Shown piece by piece: positions 50,901-62,931 of a stretch of DNA of 64,000 nucleotides. The notes under the pieces were generated by a model, which worked only from the letters and a program-made list of their open reading frames with translations, was not told the origin of the DNA and ran no database searches. Each line of letters starts with the position of its first letter. The stretch's first letter is position 1. The stretch covers positions 20,620,058 through 20,684,057 of the forward strand of contig CM049310.1 of assembly GCA_026874595.1 (NCBI GenBank). Direction: 5' to 3'. The position numbers and the translations under genes are program-made. Source of the stretch: Sipunculus nudus (lineage: Eukaryota; Annelida; Sipuncula; Golfingiida; Sipunculidae).

Positions 50901-52923
50901 TGCATTTGAACCAAGTCTTCTTATCTCCAGAGAAATTATCTATTATTGTACCCCCAGATGAACAGTCAAAATATTTTACAGATCTTTTACATAATTTATA
51001 AATGCATAGATAACAGTGAGAGGATAAAACAAAATGGGATCATGTTGTGTAGTATGAAAGTGACCTTGAATGGCCTACTTTGTGTGAAAATGCCCAAAAA
51101 ATTGTGTATCTCAACAAAGTGTGGATTGATTGTTCTGCAAATTGATGTGACAAAAGGCCTTGAATAGCTGTCTTGTACAGAGAGTGGTGTTGCCACTTAA
51201 AATCCTTTTTCTTTAAATGCGTGGTAGATAATAATAGAATAAATTGTTACTTCATGGCAAAGGAAGTTCAAACTGCACTGACAGATAGCTGATTGGTCCT
51301 CTGTAGATGTTCAGAATTAGGTCTCTGTAAGTTAGGGATCAAAAACATGCATTACGACACCTCAAAAGCAGAGCTAGTTTTGTGATAAGATCCATTAAAC
51401 TCCTAAAGGGTCATTAAAGAAGCATGAAATTTGTATTTTTTTTTAGGTGTTGAGAACTATAGGATAGTACTTACTGTCAAACCTTAACCACACAATAATA
51501 ACACACTGCCTTAGCATGCCAAGCATTCATAACTATCATCAACTCAAAAAAAACATTACATGATATAACCTTTAATCAGGTCAATATTTGAACATAATTA
51601 TGCAGTCTACCTGACCAATAAAGGCTATACATACAGAGTTTCCAAATATAGCAATAAAGAGCAGCTGACATTAAACAGCTGTATCACACACTGAATCCTG
51701 TACAGGACAAATTGTGTACACTGTGTATGGAAGCCCAGGAAAACAACATTCACTGGACCACCTAAAATACCCAGCAGGGTAATACTTGTATACTAGAGAC
51801 CCTGCGACGTAGGCGCACAGCTTTCAATTTCTGGCTAAACTGAATGAGCATTAAGAAATGAAGATATATTGTTATTTATACACAGTGACTGGTGTTTTTC
51901 TAACCTTTTCTTATCAGTTAATTTTTTAATAATGTATGTTTATGCAATCTGTTTACAGTTACTTCTGTTTTATATAACTAAGTTATAAAATGATGATAAA
52001 TAATGGCTTATTTAAACTTATTATGATATATTTAACCTGTATTGTTGGCCTACAGTCTGAATGCAGTATTGACAGAAATCATGTTCAAATGTTTATCAAC
52101 ATTGATACGTATGTTTTAAGGAAGATGACCTTAAAGTGTCTGTACATTGTGACAGGATGCAGCTTACTTTGTAAAGCATGCCATTAAATCTAAAAAGAAT
52201 ATTTGGCTTTGCCATAAAATTAATGATCTTTACTGTTAATGTTTCTTTTTTTTATAAATTTGATTTTAAAGAATAAGCTTTTAAGAGTTAACTCAGCAGT
52301 TTTCTTTATATATATATACATTCCCAATTACTAACTTAATATTCTAAATGCATGACCATATCAGTAACCTTTCAGGTGAAGGGTTTTATATATATCACAT
52401 ACAGGGACTGTAAGTATGGACTGTGTCATTTAAACTTCTACTCGTATGTTCCATGTTGAAAAACCTATGACTGGTTCTGTATCAACAAAACTGGCATCAT
52501 ATGTTAATCCACAAAATTAAATAACTGGATGGATACAGAGGCACACACTTGTAAGATATTTACAAAGGATTATATTTTTAATGCTCTCATTACCTCTGCC
52601 AATAAGGTGAACATTTCACGTGTCTCTTAACTTGTTTGTCAGCATGTTCATGCGAATACCACTGAAATGATTTTCATGAAACTTTGTTGATGTGTGGGAC
52701 AAGGGTCAGAAAGGAACTCGATTAAATTTTAGTGCAGATCTGGAAAAATAATCCTGTACGATTGTCTTGCTGTTGATGAGGTATGGACTCCATGCTCCAC
52801 TCAGTGCTGTTTAGTTTTGAAATTTGTTAAACTGATAATTCTAACCCTAAAGCTTCTCAAAAGGTGTATATATTTTGCATTTTTTATTTTTTTTTGTTTT
52901 CTGTATCAACAAAATATGAAACG

Positions 52924-52926
<3 letters not shown>

Positions 52927-52978
<52 letters not shown>
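52927..52978. repeat. (TA)n microsatellite
   Basis: About 50 bp of uninterrupted TA dinucleotides. A second, similar (TA)n run is at 25627-25676. Confidence 0.95.
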
Positions 52979-52980
<2 letters not shown>

Positions 52981-54389
52981 CACAAATTTCACAGTAATAA
53001 AGCTTTAGTATAACAAATTATAACACTTTTTGTACACTCTTCTTGATTATTAACCTGAGGGATATTTGGGACATTTCAGTGGGTTTACTGTATTTTCATT
53101 CAAATGGTCAATATCCTGTAATGGATCTGGCCTACAAGTATAAATGGTAACATATACAAGAATACAAATTATACAAAAAATATGGAAAAAATTCAAAATG
53201 GGTTTGAAAATCAGTAAATCCTGGTTGCAAGATTTCCTTCTCTTTTTTAAATTTGAATTTCCACAAAAATCCATGAGATTCAAATTATCTTGATCATATG
53301 AAACCACAACCTCTATACAATACAGAATGTCCTTTCTTCTGACTCTGTGACCTGTACTTAAGAACTACAGATATTTGATAACTATATTATAGCATTATCA
53401 GGTGTGGCACATATACCCAGGCATGCACTTATTTGCATATCCCCGAATGCACTATTGGAGAGGAAGCCGATGACATGTAGTGTTCACAATGCCTTGCATC
53501 CTGGCACAGCAGTCCCCTGATTCCTGGTCTCTGTTTGCTGTGGTATTCATGTGTATACATACATCTTATGAAACATGACAGCTGACCTGTAACATAACAA
53601 GTACTTTCCTTAAGTTGTCTGAGGTTATAAGAATTATTGGTTTTGCTTTATTTTTAATTTACAACTTAAAGCAGCTAGGACAAACATTTCACTTGAATCC
53701 TAGAAATCTTTAAATTTCTTTTATTTTTCAGTCTCCTGGCATGATCATACACAGCTACATTACCCCAAAACTGACAAACGAACAAACCATAAGCTTAATT
53801 TCATTTTATACACCTCCATTAAATGCATTAAAATTAAAGGCTGCAGGAAAACTACGGTTACATGAATAATTTATACCTTCTTCACTTTCCTATAACTATC
53901 TCACTATATCCATGGTTATGTCATAAAGAAATAAAGTTCTAATAATAAACTGTGAACACTTCTTGTGAAATGATTCAAATTTAAGAATATGCCCAAATAA
54001 AATAGGATTCAGTTTTTTTGCCATCTAAGAGACGAGCCAACACTGCCTGAGATCAACATAAAATAATCCCTTTAATCAGTATTTTAATCAGCATACTATT
54101 TCACGCACATAATTTTGTATCTGTTTGTCTTTTATTTCAATAAAGAAAAAAATATTACCTGTCATTCCTAGCAGGAATTCCTATACCTGTTACGAAGACT
54201 CAATGAACATTAAGTCTACAAAACATCAATATAACTGTGCATTCTATTTTCTTTTATTCGGATGACCTGATTCTGCTCTGGGTGATTTTATCACCAAGTT
54301 TCTTCTCCCTCTCAATCACATCTATGTACTTTGCAGCAGATCATTTGGCCATATTCAGAGCCCTTAATTAAATTAGGTCTATGACAATT

Positions 54390-54420
<31 letters not shown>

Positions 54421-56618
54421 ATACACACACATTTAATATATTTTCAGTGTATGCTCTGAGGAAACCTGTCATCAGAAATCAATATTTATTCAACACAGTG
54501 ACAGTGGAACACGCTTGTACAAGAAAATGTAAATGCAAGTGTGCATGTATGCATGTGTGTGTGTATGATAAAACTCCTATGAGTGAATTCATATAAATAA
54601 CTGCAGCATTATATATAGCCATGTATTATGCATGATACTCCGTATTTGTACCAAAGTAAATATTTGCAAATTTATCACAAAATGATGCAGCGAGTCTTCC
54701 ACATGACTGGGGTCAATCATATCATTAAAGAGTACATCGTCCACTGCAACGAACACACTAAATTAGTAACGATACTGTTTCATCTTTACAATGTCATAAA
54801 ATGAAAATATTATCACATAAGCTAATAAATCTACCTAACCACACAGCATTCTTTAAACCCAATACACAGAGTACTGGATTATCCTCTTCTGCGAAAGTCA
54901 AGAGTCCAAATATTAATTTGCTTCTAAACTTGCAGCCATGACTATATCCAGGAATATTTGTTAACTTTTTTTCCCCTTTCCACTACAATTCTTATCATGA
55001 TTTAGCTAAAATATTTTTTTTTCAAAGTTTGAAAATGTATATCAAAACATAGGTTGTGATTTATGTAATCAGTATATTATTGATCTTTTTGTATTGGTAC
55101 AGCCTTATTATTTCTCTGAGCACAGCCAAAAAAGAGTCCAAGGCCCACATAGCAAATATGGCTGCCAGAATCACTGATGTGAAACCACAAAAGGTTAAAA
55201 ATATTTATATTTATCATAAATGTTATCAACCATATAGTCATTTTTTGGGGTTTTTACTCAAATTAAATGGGCAACCTAAATTTGCCATAGGTTAAATATT
55301 TTAAGTAAAATATCATTAAACCAGTCAGGAACTGCTGGGAACACAGACTTGCAAGTCACTGAGATCACTTTATTCACAAAACTAGGGCAACTTAATGCCC
55401 ATCCCCATACTGACCTTTAATTGTTTATGTGAATGTCATAAGTGTACTGAAGCTGTTTTGGTCAGTTCTGATTGCTCAAAATATTTTGTGTGTGAGAAAC
55501 GTACTCTAAAATTGCAATCCCCTCTGACAATGCTTAAGATGGAACACTTGGGATAAAAAAGTGAAGATGTCAATCAGAGTCATATAAGTAAATGATCAAA
55601 AGAAACCTTTCTATGATTTGCTCCTTAAAAAATTATAATACATGGCTGAATGTATAATACACTATATGACCACAATTGTTTAATTAATCACAGAGCTGTG
55701 TTAACACCACAAACAGTCTAACTGAAACAGTACGTAACAAACACAGTAACCACACAGTATATAAGAGAGCATTTTGGTGGGGTAATTTTGATTTACCAAA
55801 TATATATTATGTCACATAGTTTTTTTGTGGGCAACCCTTTATAACAGGATTGTATTAAGTGTCCTATAAATGCCTGTAAAATAATCTATCCACAGGTAAT
55901 GTTATTCACACGCAGTTATATATTTTGAGGCAGAAGCCAAGCATTTATATACAAATTAGGCCAGACTTTTTTAATTCTTTGGTTTACGAACATGTTTGAC
56001 AAAAGTGATAGGTAGGAGGTAGGAAAAAAACAAAAAAAAAAAAATGGAACAAACCTGGATACTGGTGTTCGTGAATCCTGTATTGTTCAGTTGGGTTATA
56101 AAATTCATTTTTAAAAAGGCACTTTATAAACCTATATAAAAAATAAAATATGTAAAAATTAAAATATTATTATCATCCTCTTGAGTTTTCCACATGAATC
56201 ATGCGTGTGCCATGTTATTTCAAGCCATTCAAATGTCATCGAAGGTAAAATAATGACAAATAAAAGTTTAAACAGTATAACTTATATATGATTTCATACA
56301 CACCTGAAATAAAACTTTAGTCACTGTCCCTGCCAAGTGAACTGCCTATTTTATAAAGTTTTACAAATTAAAGACCAGTCAAATACTTATACAAATACAA
56401 AATAATATATTTTTGTCAGATATGCAAGGAGAAAACTAAATATTCACTGCTAGCATGATAGACTGAAGTTTTATTTTTCAGTCGTAAATGACAATGTCAA
56501 TGAGCAACTTGCAGCTATTCGCCTATTGTTTATCAAATGTCAACAACATGGAACTCGAGTTGTTTGATTCATAACCATGACCTTTCCTTTTTGGTGTTGC
56601 GCATGTTTGATAGTCCTT

Positions 56619-56726
56619 TGATTATACAACAACTGCTAATAAAGTGAGGTTTCCATTGGAGATCACATTGAATGATTATACAACAACTGCTAATAAAGTG
56701 AGGTTTCCATTGGAGATCACATTGAA
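56619..56726. repeat. Perfect 54-bp tandem duplication
   Basis: Two identical 54-bp copies (56619-56672 and 56673-56726), beginning TGATTATACAACAACTGC and ending CATTGAA. Each contains AATAAA. Zero divergence by eye points to a recent event, or to an assembly artefact. Confidence 0.93.
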
Positions 56727-57960
56727 TAATCCAACTATTTTAAAAGTTTAAAAAAGTATTAATAATCTTTTAATATTTATTAATAAAGATCTGCATTTCT
56801 TACCACGGCCGTGACAGTACGTACCGTACTCGGTTTAAAATGCCGTCACTTGGCCACTGTCAGTCAGGTACTGCTTTTGGGCATCCATACACATTAAAGC
56901 TTCCAGCTTGGAACAATTAAATGAATCCTTTCAAAGTTTCTGAATTTTTAATGGCTTTGATTTTAGCTTGCTTTTGTTTTGATTATAAAAAAATACCCGC
57001 AAAGCCTATGCTTCAACCCGCGCCACTAAGACTACAGGTAGTTGGAAATCCTGCAGAAACCCTGAGAATTCCTGGAGTTTTCAAAGAATACATGACGACC
57101 TCCTGCAGTACATATAATTTCACCTGTTCAGTAATTTTCTTTTAAGCGTTAAGTTTAAAGTTTTGACAAGTTATAATATTTTTTAAGAGTAAACTTGTGA
57201 AACTTAGCCAATTTGCAGTAGTAAATAGGGTCTGACTTTGAATGCAATATTTAGTCTTAAGAAGTAAATTTGTTTGTATATCCAGCAAGTTATTAACGGT
57301 GGCAAAGCTGGTAAAGCCGCTATGCAACCAAAATAATTTCCTTATCTCATTCACATCTATCTAAAACAAATATGTTTAACGAGGTAAATATGACATAAAC
57401 GCTGCTTTGAAAATGCAACTGTAGTGCAGAAAACGAACTTTGAAAACTCTCCAAGAATTCTCATTTTCCCTGCTGAATCTTTTGACTACTTGATGGCCAA
57501 TCAATTGCATTTATGGCCCAAGGATACCCCACTGTGATTGGCTTATACCCGCCATCTGTCATTACGAAAGTGACCTTATTAGCCAATCATAAGAGTTCTA
57601 ACGTTTGAGGTGATCTAATACACACGGTCAATAAACGTATCATTTGTCAACAACCGTGTTGGATACGGCGACGCAATATAGAAGAAAAAAAAAAGTCAAA
57701 TGCCAATTTTATTTTTTTTCTGAAATGAGTAAATCGGAGGTCGGCGGGTTCGTAAACCGAAAGATTAAAAAAGTCTGGCCTTATCATGGACATGACAAAA
57801 TCATTGTGAAAAACAGACAGCTGTTGAAAGTAACAAAATATATTGAGTATGACTATTACATAATGTACAGATCAGTGGTGTCCATGGCTGAGTGTGTATT
57901 AACAATAATACTCCTGTAAACTTCTGTACCAGCACTGTTCACAGTGCAGGTTCCAGGGCC

Positions 57961-60283
57961 TCAGGCAGCGCCATCTTTTTGTGGGTTACTGGTATCAGAC
58001 ATGAGAGGTGATGCCTCTCTTGATGTGTCTGCTTTATCTTTGGGGATACCAGAATCTGTACTGATACTAGTAACATCCATCATTACACCAGCTCTATCAG
58101 GCTCATGTGAGCTAGCACCATTATAAATAACAGTCAAATCCTCCTTCAACGTTGTGTCGAGTGAATCATTCAACACTGAGTCATCAGATAGACTCCTGTT
58201 TGCCTGGTGGCTCTTTGGTGTGACATCTTTTGAAGAGTAGTGTGACTTTCGTTTTTTGCGAGAGGTTTTGCGCTTGACATTGGAATTATCTGCCTCATAG
58301 TCACATGACCCCTCCTCCTCCGTGGTACTGTCCAGCTCCAATCGGAGCTTCATTATAGAGTCCGTCATGCCACTGTTAGAGCCTTTACTCCTCCTCATCA
58401 GCTCCATGTCGTCTGTCTCGGATTCTGTGTCAAATGTTATGTGGTTCAGCGCCAGCGAGGAGAGACTGTGGAGCTTCTTAGCCATCTTCAGCTGCATGAT
58501 CTAAAAAAACAAAGCAATTTCTTGTCAATCAAAATGTAGCCAAAGCCTTAAACAACAAGAGCACCGCAAATGGTGCATAATACACCCTTCGCATATCTTG
58601 TGACCCCTGACCTCATTAAATATGCATTGATTTTGCTGGAAATTAAACTTAGGTGAGACACTGTATTGGTTAATATTTCTGTTGATTTTTTATCAAAATC
58701 TATCATATTCTTAGTAAGTTATCGCAGTGACACTTAAAGTTAACAGACGGACTGATGGATGGTGACTGGGTATACCATAATACATCCCATCAGAGACAGG
58801 AGTATATAAATTGACATAATTGTATTCTAACTAGTGCAAGATAAAGCAGTTATGCAAAGATGTCATATAAAATGGTCAACAAAATAACATTCTTGGGTAC
58901 ATAACTTATGATTTACGCAGTGGTGGTGAGTCAACTCAGTCTGATTTTAGCATTCATATGACTTACATTTTGTATAACCATAATAGCCTTTTTGATGTTT
59001 AGAAGTTTTCCAACAACTGGACATACATTAGCTCCAAAATAGTTTTCAGATTCATTTTGCCATTTTTTGTATAAATTTTGTTCAGACAATTTGCTTTTGA
59101 TTTAATCTAACCTTGAAATAAAGTTCCTAAAATCAACTATAACATCAGAATACTAAAGAGAAGCTTACAAAATGACAGAATAAAATTAAATTAAAAATTA
59201 CAATTAAATAGAAATACAGTTTTATATTCATCATTCATCATATTTAAAATATGCAATTAGAACTTAAACTTTCAAGTTTCTGGGCCCATTCCATTAGAAT
59301 CCATGTTACACATTTAACATGTCATGTTTTGTTTCATAAACTGCTTTTGTACATATTCAAGTTTTCATTATATATATTAAACTACCTTAACTTTATGGTG
59401 AATATTGTGTCTATAATCCATATCTTTAGTAAATGAGGCAGCCATGACCAAAAGGAGCAGATTTTTAAAATGATCCTTCTAACACTCAGTGAGAAATCAA
59501 AATACATGACGCAAAATATATATTTGTATATTCTTAAATATAAAAATTACTATAAACCAATCATGTAGTCATCTGGGCAGCTCACTAATATACCAGCTTA
59601 CCTCTTCTTCGAGTTCAGCAATCCTACACTGGAGGGCGTGGTTCTCACCCTTCCTGTCCTGTAACTGTCCTGCAGTCACAAGCTCCTGGTTCTGTAAGGT
59701 CACAGAAAGCAGGGAGGTCAGGGGAGAATCAGTTCAATATTGTATCATCATTCACGTCAGATCACAGTCTTTTATTACAGTGCTTTTGTCTATTCATGTG
59801 TATCAGAACAGGAACTATATACATCTTTGTGCAGAGGTTACAGGCAGGTGTTGGAAATCAAAGGATGCCTTAAAGCTGTCATCTTGGTATGGTACTTAAC
59901 CAGCATGGCACATGTGTCAGTGTGTGTATCAACATGATGAACACATTTAATTGTGCAATTATAAACATTTTCATATGTGAAGGGAAAGTTACTATAAAAG
60001 AAAGCTATTTTAAGACCAATTTACAAGATTTATAAATGTGCTTCTTTGCTGGAGGGAGGTGATATGGGAGAGTGCACAGATTAGAGAAGTGCAAATAATA
60101 AATAATCCTATGGATGTCATCATGGGGTATGCAGGCTAGGCCTGGACAGATGATGTAACTGAGGTAAGGTATCATTATAAATCTGACCTCTATTTCCAGT
60201 TCTGCCACTCTCCTCCTGAGCTCAGCCACCATCTGACTGTGTTCTGTGTCCTTTATTTTGGATAAAATAGCTTCCTCCTTCCT
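57961..60283 (-). CDS. EVI5/EVI5L-like Rab GTPase-activating protein, C-terminal exons (5' part outside window)
   Basis: Three exons on the minus strand, all phase 0 with GT-AG borders: 60283-60188 (32 codons), 59691-59602 (30 codons) and 58500-57961 (179 codons plus TGA at 57961-57963). The first two are a heptad-rich coiled coil (SQMVAELRRRVAELEIE; NQELVTAGQLQDRKGENHAL; RIAELEEE). The last continues it (IMQLKMAKKLHSL) and then becomes a Ser/Asp/Lys-rich disordered tail with a basic KRKTSRKKRK stretch. AELR..VAELEI followed by a GQL motif and an acidic Ser-rich tail resembles the end of EVI5/EVI5L, TBC-domain proteins acting on Rab GTPases at endosomes and the midbody. No TBC domain is in the window, so the family call rests on the coiled coil only. 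Other coiled-coil proteins remain possible. Confidence 0.6.
58554..58805 (-). repeat. Repeat family C (HINE-like end) in intron of the EVI5-like gene
   Basis: On the minus strand it ends with the hairpin GCACC-ATTTGC-GGTGC followed by TCTTGTT (58554-58576). Its body shares TGACCCCTGACCTCATT and AAGTTATCGC with the POLE3 intron repeat near 10080-10325, and a GACGGACTGATGGATGG stretch lies at 58745-58765. Confidence 0.65.
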
Positions 60284-61659
60284 CTACAACAGACAAATAA
60301 CATGGTACATAGTGCTGGAGAATTGTCCATAGATGTGACCAGATAATGTCCTGGTCATACATAATTATGTATAAATTCTTTCTTCTAATTAACAAAAATC
60401 TCAGAGAATAGCAAGAATTCCTGATATTTACATTTTAATTACTACCTGGTAGTTGTCCAATCTGGCTAAGTATGTCACTTTTAGAGGCTGCTATTTGGTG
60501 TTTAAAAATTATAACTAAACTTAACTTAGACTTGTTTCATTCTTAAAATGAGGGGGAAATGCAGTTGATTTGAGTAAACTACTCTGTCCAATTCATCACA
60601 CTCACTGTATTTTTACACTTGAAAGATTCTCCAATGAACACAACATTATAAATGATTTGAGTGATTCAACGGTAACCTGTACATTAGGGGTGCATTCTCT
60701 TCCCATCTTACCAGATCAGAACATTTAAACAGACAAAGGAGTTGAAACTGATCCTGGTGGTGAGATTTATTATTAAATTCTAGGGGTTGTTCCAAATCCC
60801 ACCTGTACCCAAAAATAAATTCTAACTAGCTTATTTTGTAATTACTTTGGACAAATGATGATCCAAATGGGATGATCCCATTCTATGGGAGATAAACAAA
60901 ATATCACAATATGCCTGAACAGACTCCCTTTTATTAAAGATTTCTTAAGTTTATAACCTCTCTAATATGGACATCTCTGTAATATAGACAAAAACTCAGT
61001 CCTGCTGTGTCCATTACTGAGAGGTTCCACTGAATGTTATACATACATGTTATATCTTTACACTTTAGGATGCCCCATGTTGCTGTGTTCAAGAAATAAA
61101 ACTACCCATGTCCCATGCCAAGACCAGCCACCTACCTGTTAGAAAATCTACGTCTGCAGATGAACTGTCATCATAAAATAATCTAATTACACCGTAATAA
61201 ATGCCCAGTCAGACATATTCCTGTCACTCCATATCCCACATCATTTCCTTTGATAAACAGTCAGGACTTTGAAAATACCGGCACTGTTCAAGTAAAGTCT
61301 GTCTTTATGTCTGGTGTCTTGGTTACAGCCAAGCATTATTTACACACTCTTATCCCAATACTGATTATTGTGAAGAAATAGCAACAGCTGGTAAACCAGA
61401 CATGATGCTCAACTGAATGCTACAACACGGTGTGATTTGTTTTATAAATGCATATCAGGGACCTGCCAACATTTTAGTAAATTACACTTACCTTGAACAA
61501 TCATCATGTATCAAGCCATCTCTCAGCAATCTGTCACAAAACTCAGCTAATACTGATAATTAGGAGCTTCATGTATACCTTCATATAACCTGAATGAACG
61601 AACAATCAACATGAAGTCCTCAGCACAGTCTAACAGACTGAGTATTAGTTTGGCTTGAT
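60284..61659 (-). other. Intron of EVI5-like gene, no recognised exon
   Basis: AT-rich sequence. A degenerate AACCTCTCTAATATGGAC ... GAGAGGTTCCACTG arrangement at 60955-61034 recalls a pogo-type MITE but is too decayed to be sure. No exon with splice borders was recognised. Confidence 0.4.
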
Positions 61660-62931
61660 CTCCTGGTGACCTATGAGATGGTGTATCATTGACATTGTGT
61701 ATGCATGTAGACCATTGACATGGTGTATGGGTGGCCACTAACATGGTGATTGGTTTACCACTGACATGGTTTACGATGGACTCTGACATGGTGGACCACT
61801 GACATGGTTTATGATGGACTCTGACTTGGTGGACCACTGACATGGTTTATAATGAACTCTTTACATGGTTTATGATGGACTCTGACATGGTGGACCACTG
61901 ACATGGTTTATGATGTACTCTGACATGGTGGACCACTGACATGGTTTATGATGTACTCTGACATGGTGGACCACTGACATGGTTTATGATGGACTCTGAC
62001 ATGGTGACCACTGACAAGGTTTATAATGAACTCTTTACATGGTTTATGATGTACTCTGACATGGTGGACCACTGACATGGTTTATGATGTACTCTGACAT
62101 GGTGGACCACTGACATGGTTTATGATGGACTCTGACATGGTGACCACTGACATGGTTTATAATGAACTCTTTACATGGTTTATGATGTACTCTGACATGG
62201 TGGACCACTGACATGGTTTATGATGTACTCTGACATGGTGGACCACTGACATGGTTTATGATGGACTCTGACATGGTGGACCACTGGCATGGTTTATGAT
62301 GGACTCTGACATGGTGGACCACTTACATGGTTTATGATGGTTTCTTTACATGGTTTATGATGGACTCTGACATGGTGGACCACTGACATGGTTTATGATG
62401 GACTCTGACATGGTGGACCACTGGCATGGTTTATGATGGACTCTGACATGGTGGACCACTTACATGGTTTATGATGGTTTCTTTACATGGTTTATGATGG
62501 ACTCTGACATGGTGGACCACTTACATGGTTTATGATGGACTCTGACATGGTGGACCACTGGCATGGTTTATGATGGACTCTGACACGGTGAACCTCTGAT
62601 ATGGTTTATGACGGACTCTATACATGGTTTATGATGGACTCTGACATGGTGGACCACTGACAGGTATTATGATGGACCTTGACACAGTGGACCACTGGCA
62701 TGGTTTATGATGGACTCTGACACGGTGAACCTCTGATATGGTTTATGACGGACTCTATACATGGTTTATGATGGACTCTGACATGGTGGACCACTGACAG
62801 GTATTATGATGGACCTTGACACAGTGGACCACTGACATGGTTTATGATGAACTCTCTACATGGTTCATGATGGACTCTTTACATGGTATATGATGGATTT
62901 TGATGTGGTTTAATGTGGACTCTGACATGGT
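61660..62931. repeat. Minisatellite 1, ~38-bp units with higher-order structure
   Basis: Built from CATGGTTTATGATGGACT, CTGACATGGTGGACCACTGA and an occasional TCTTTACATGGTTTATGATG insert, giving ~38-bp basic units in longer mixed periods. A 138-bp block near 62580 (GACACGGTGAACCTCTGATA) recurs at 62718. Small ORFs across it are artefacts. Confidence 0.9.

Larger units (their letters stand above)
50901..57960. other. AT-rich intergenic region
   Basis: No supportable gene between CSNK2B and the EVI5-like gene. Contents: (TA)n at about 52927-52978; TA/CA-rich run at 54394-54430; perfect 54-bp direct duplication at 56619-56726. A GC-richer patch with the palindromic GTACGTACCGTAC lies near 56818. 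Part of the right end should be the 3' UTR of the minus-strand gene, but no signal is decisive. Confidence 0.45.

Noticed and set aside
57644-57919. 91-codon plus-strand ORF near the 3' end of the EVI5-like gene
   Set aside because: Low-complexity Lys/Tyr-rich product with no recognisable domain, no supporting splice structure, and position within the likely 3' UTR of the opposite gene.
58322-58504. Plus-strand ORF opposite the EVI5-like last exon
   Set aside because: Antisense shadow of the coding exon.
61547-61843. 98-codon minus-strand ORF
   Set aside because: Its N-terminal half is translated minisatellite; the rest has no recognisable motif or splice borders.
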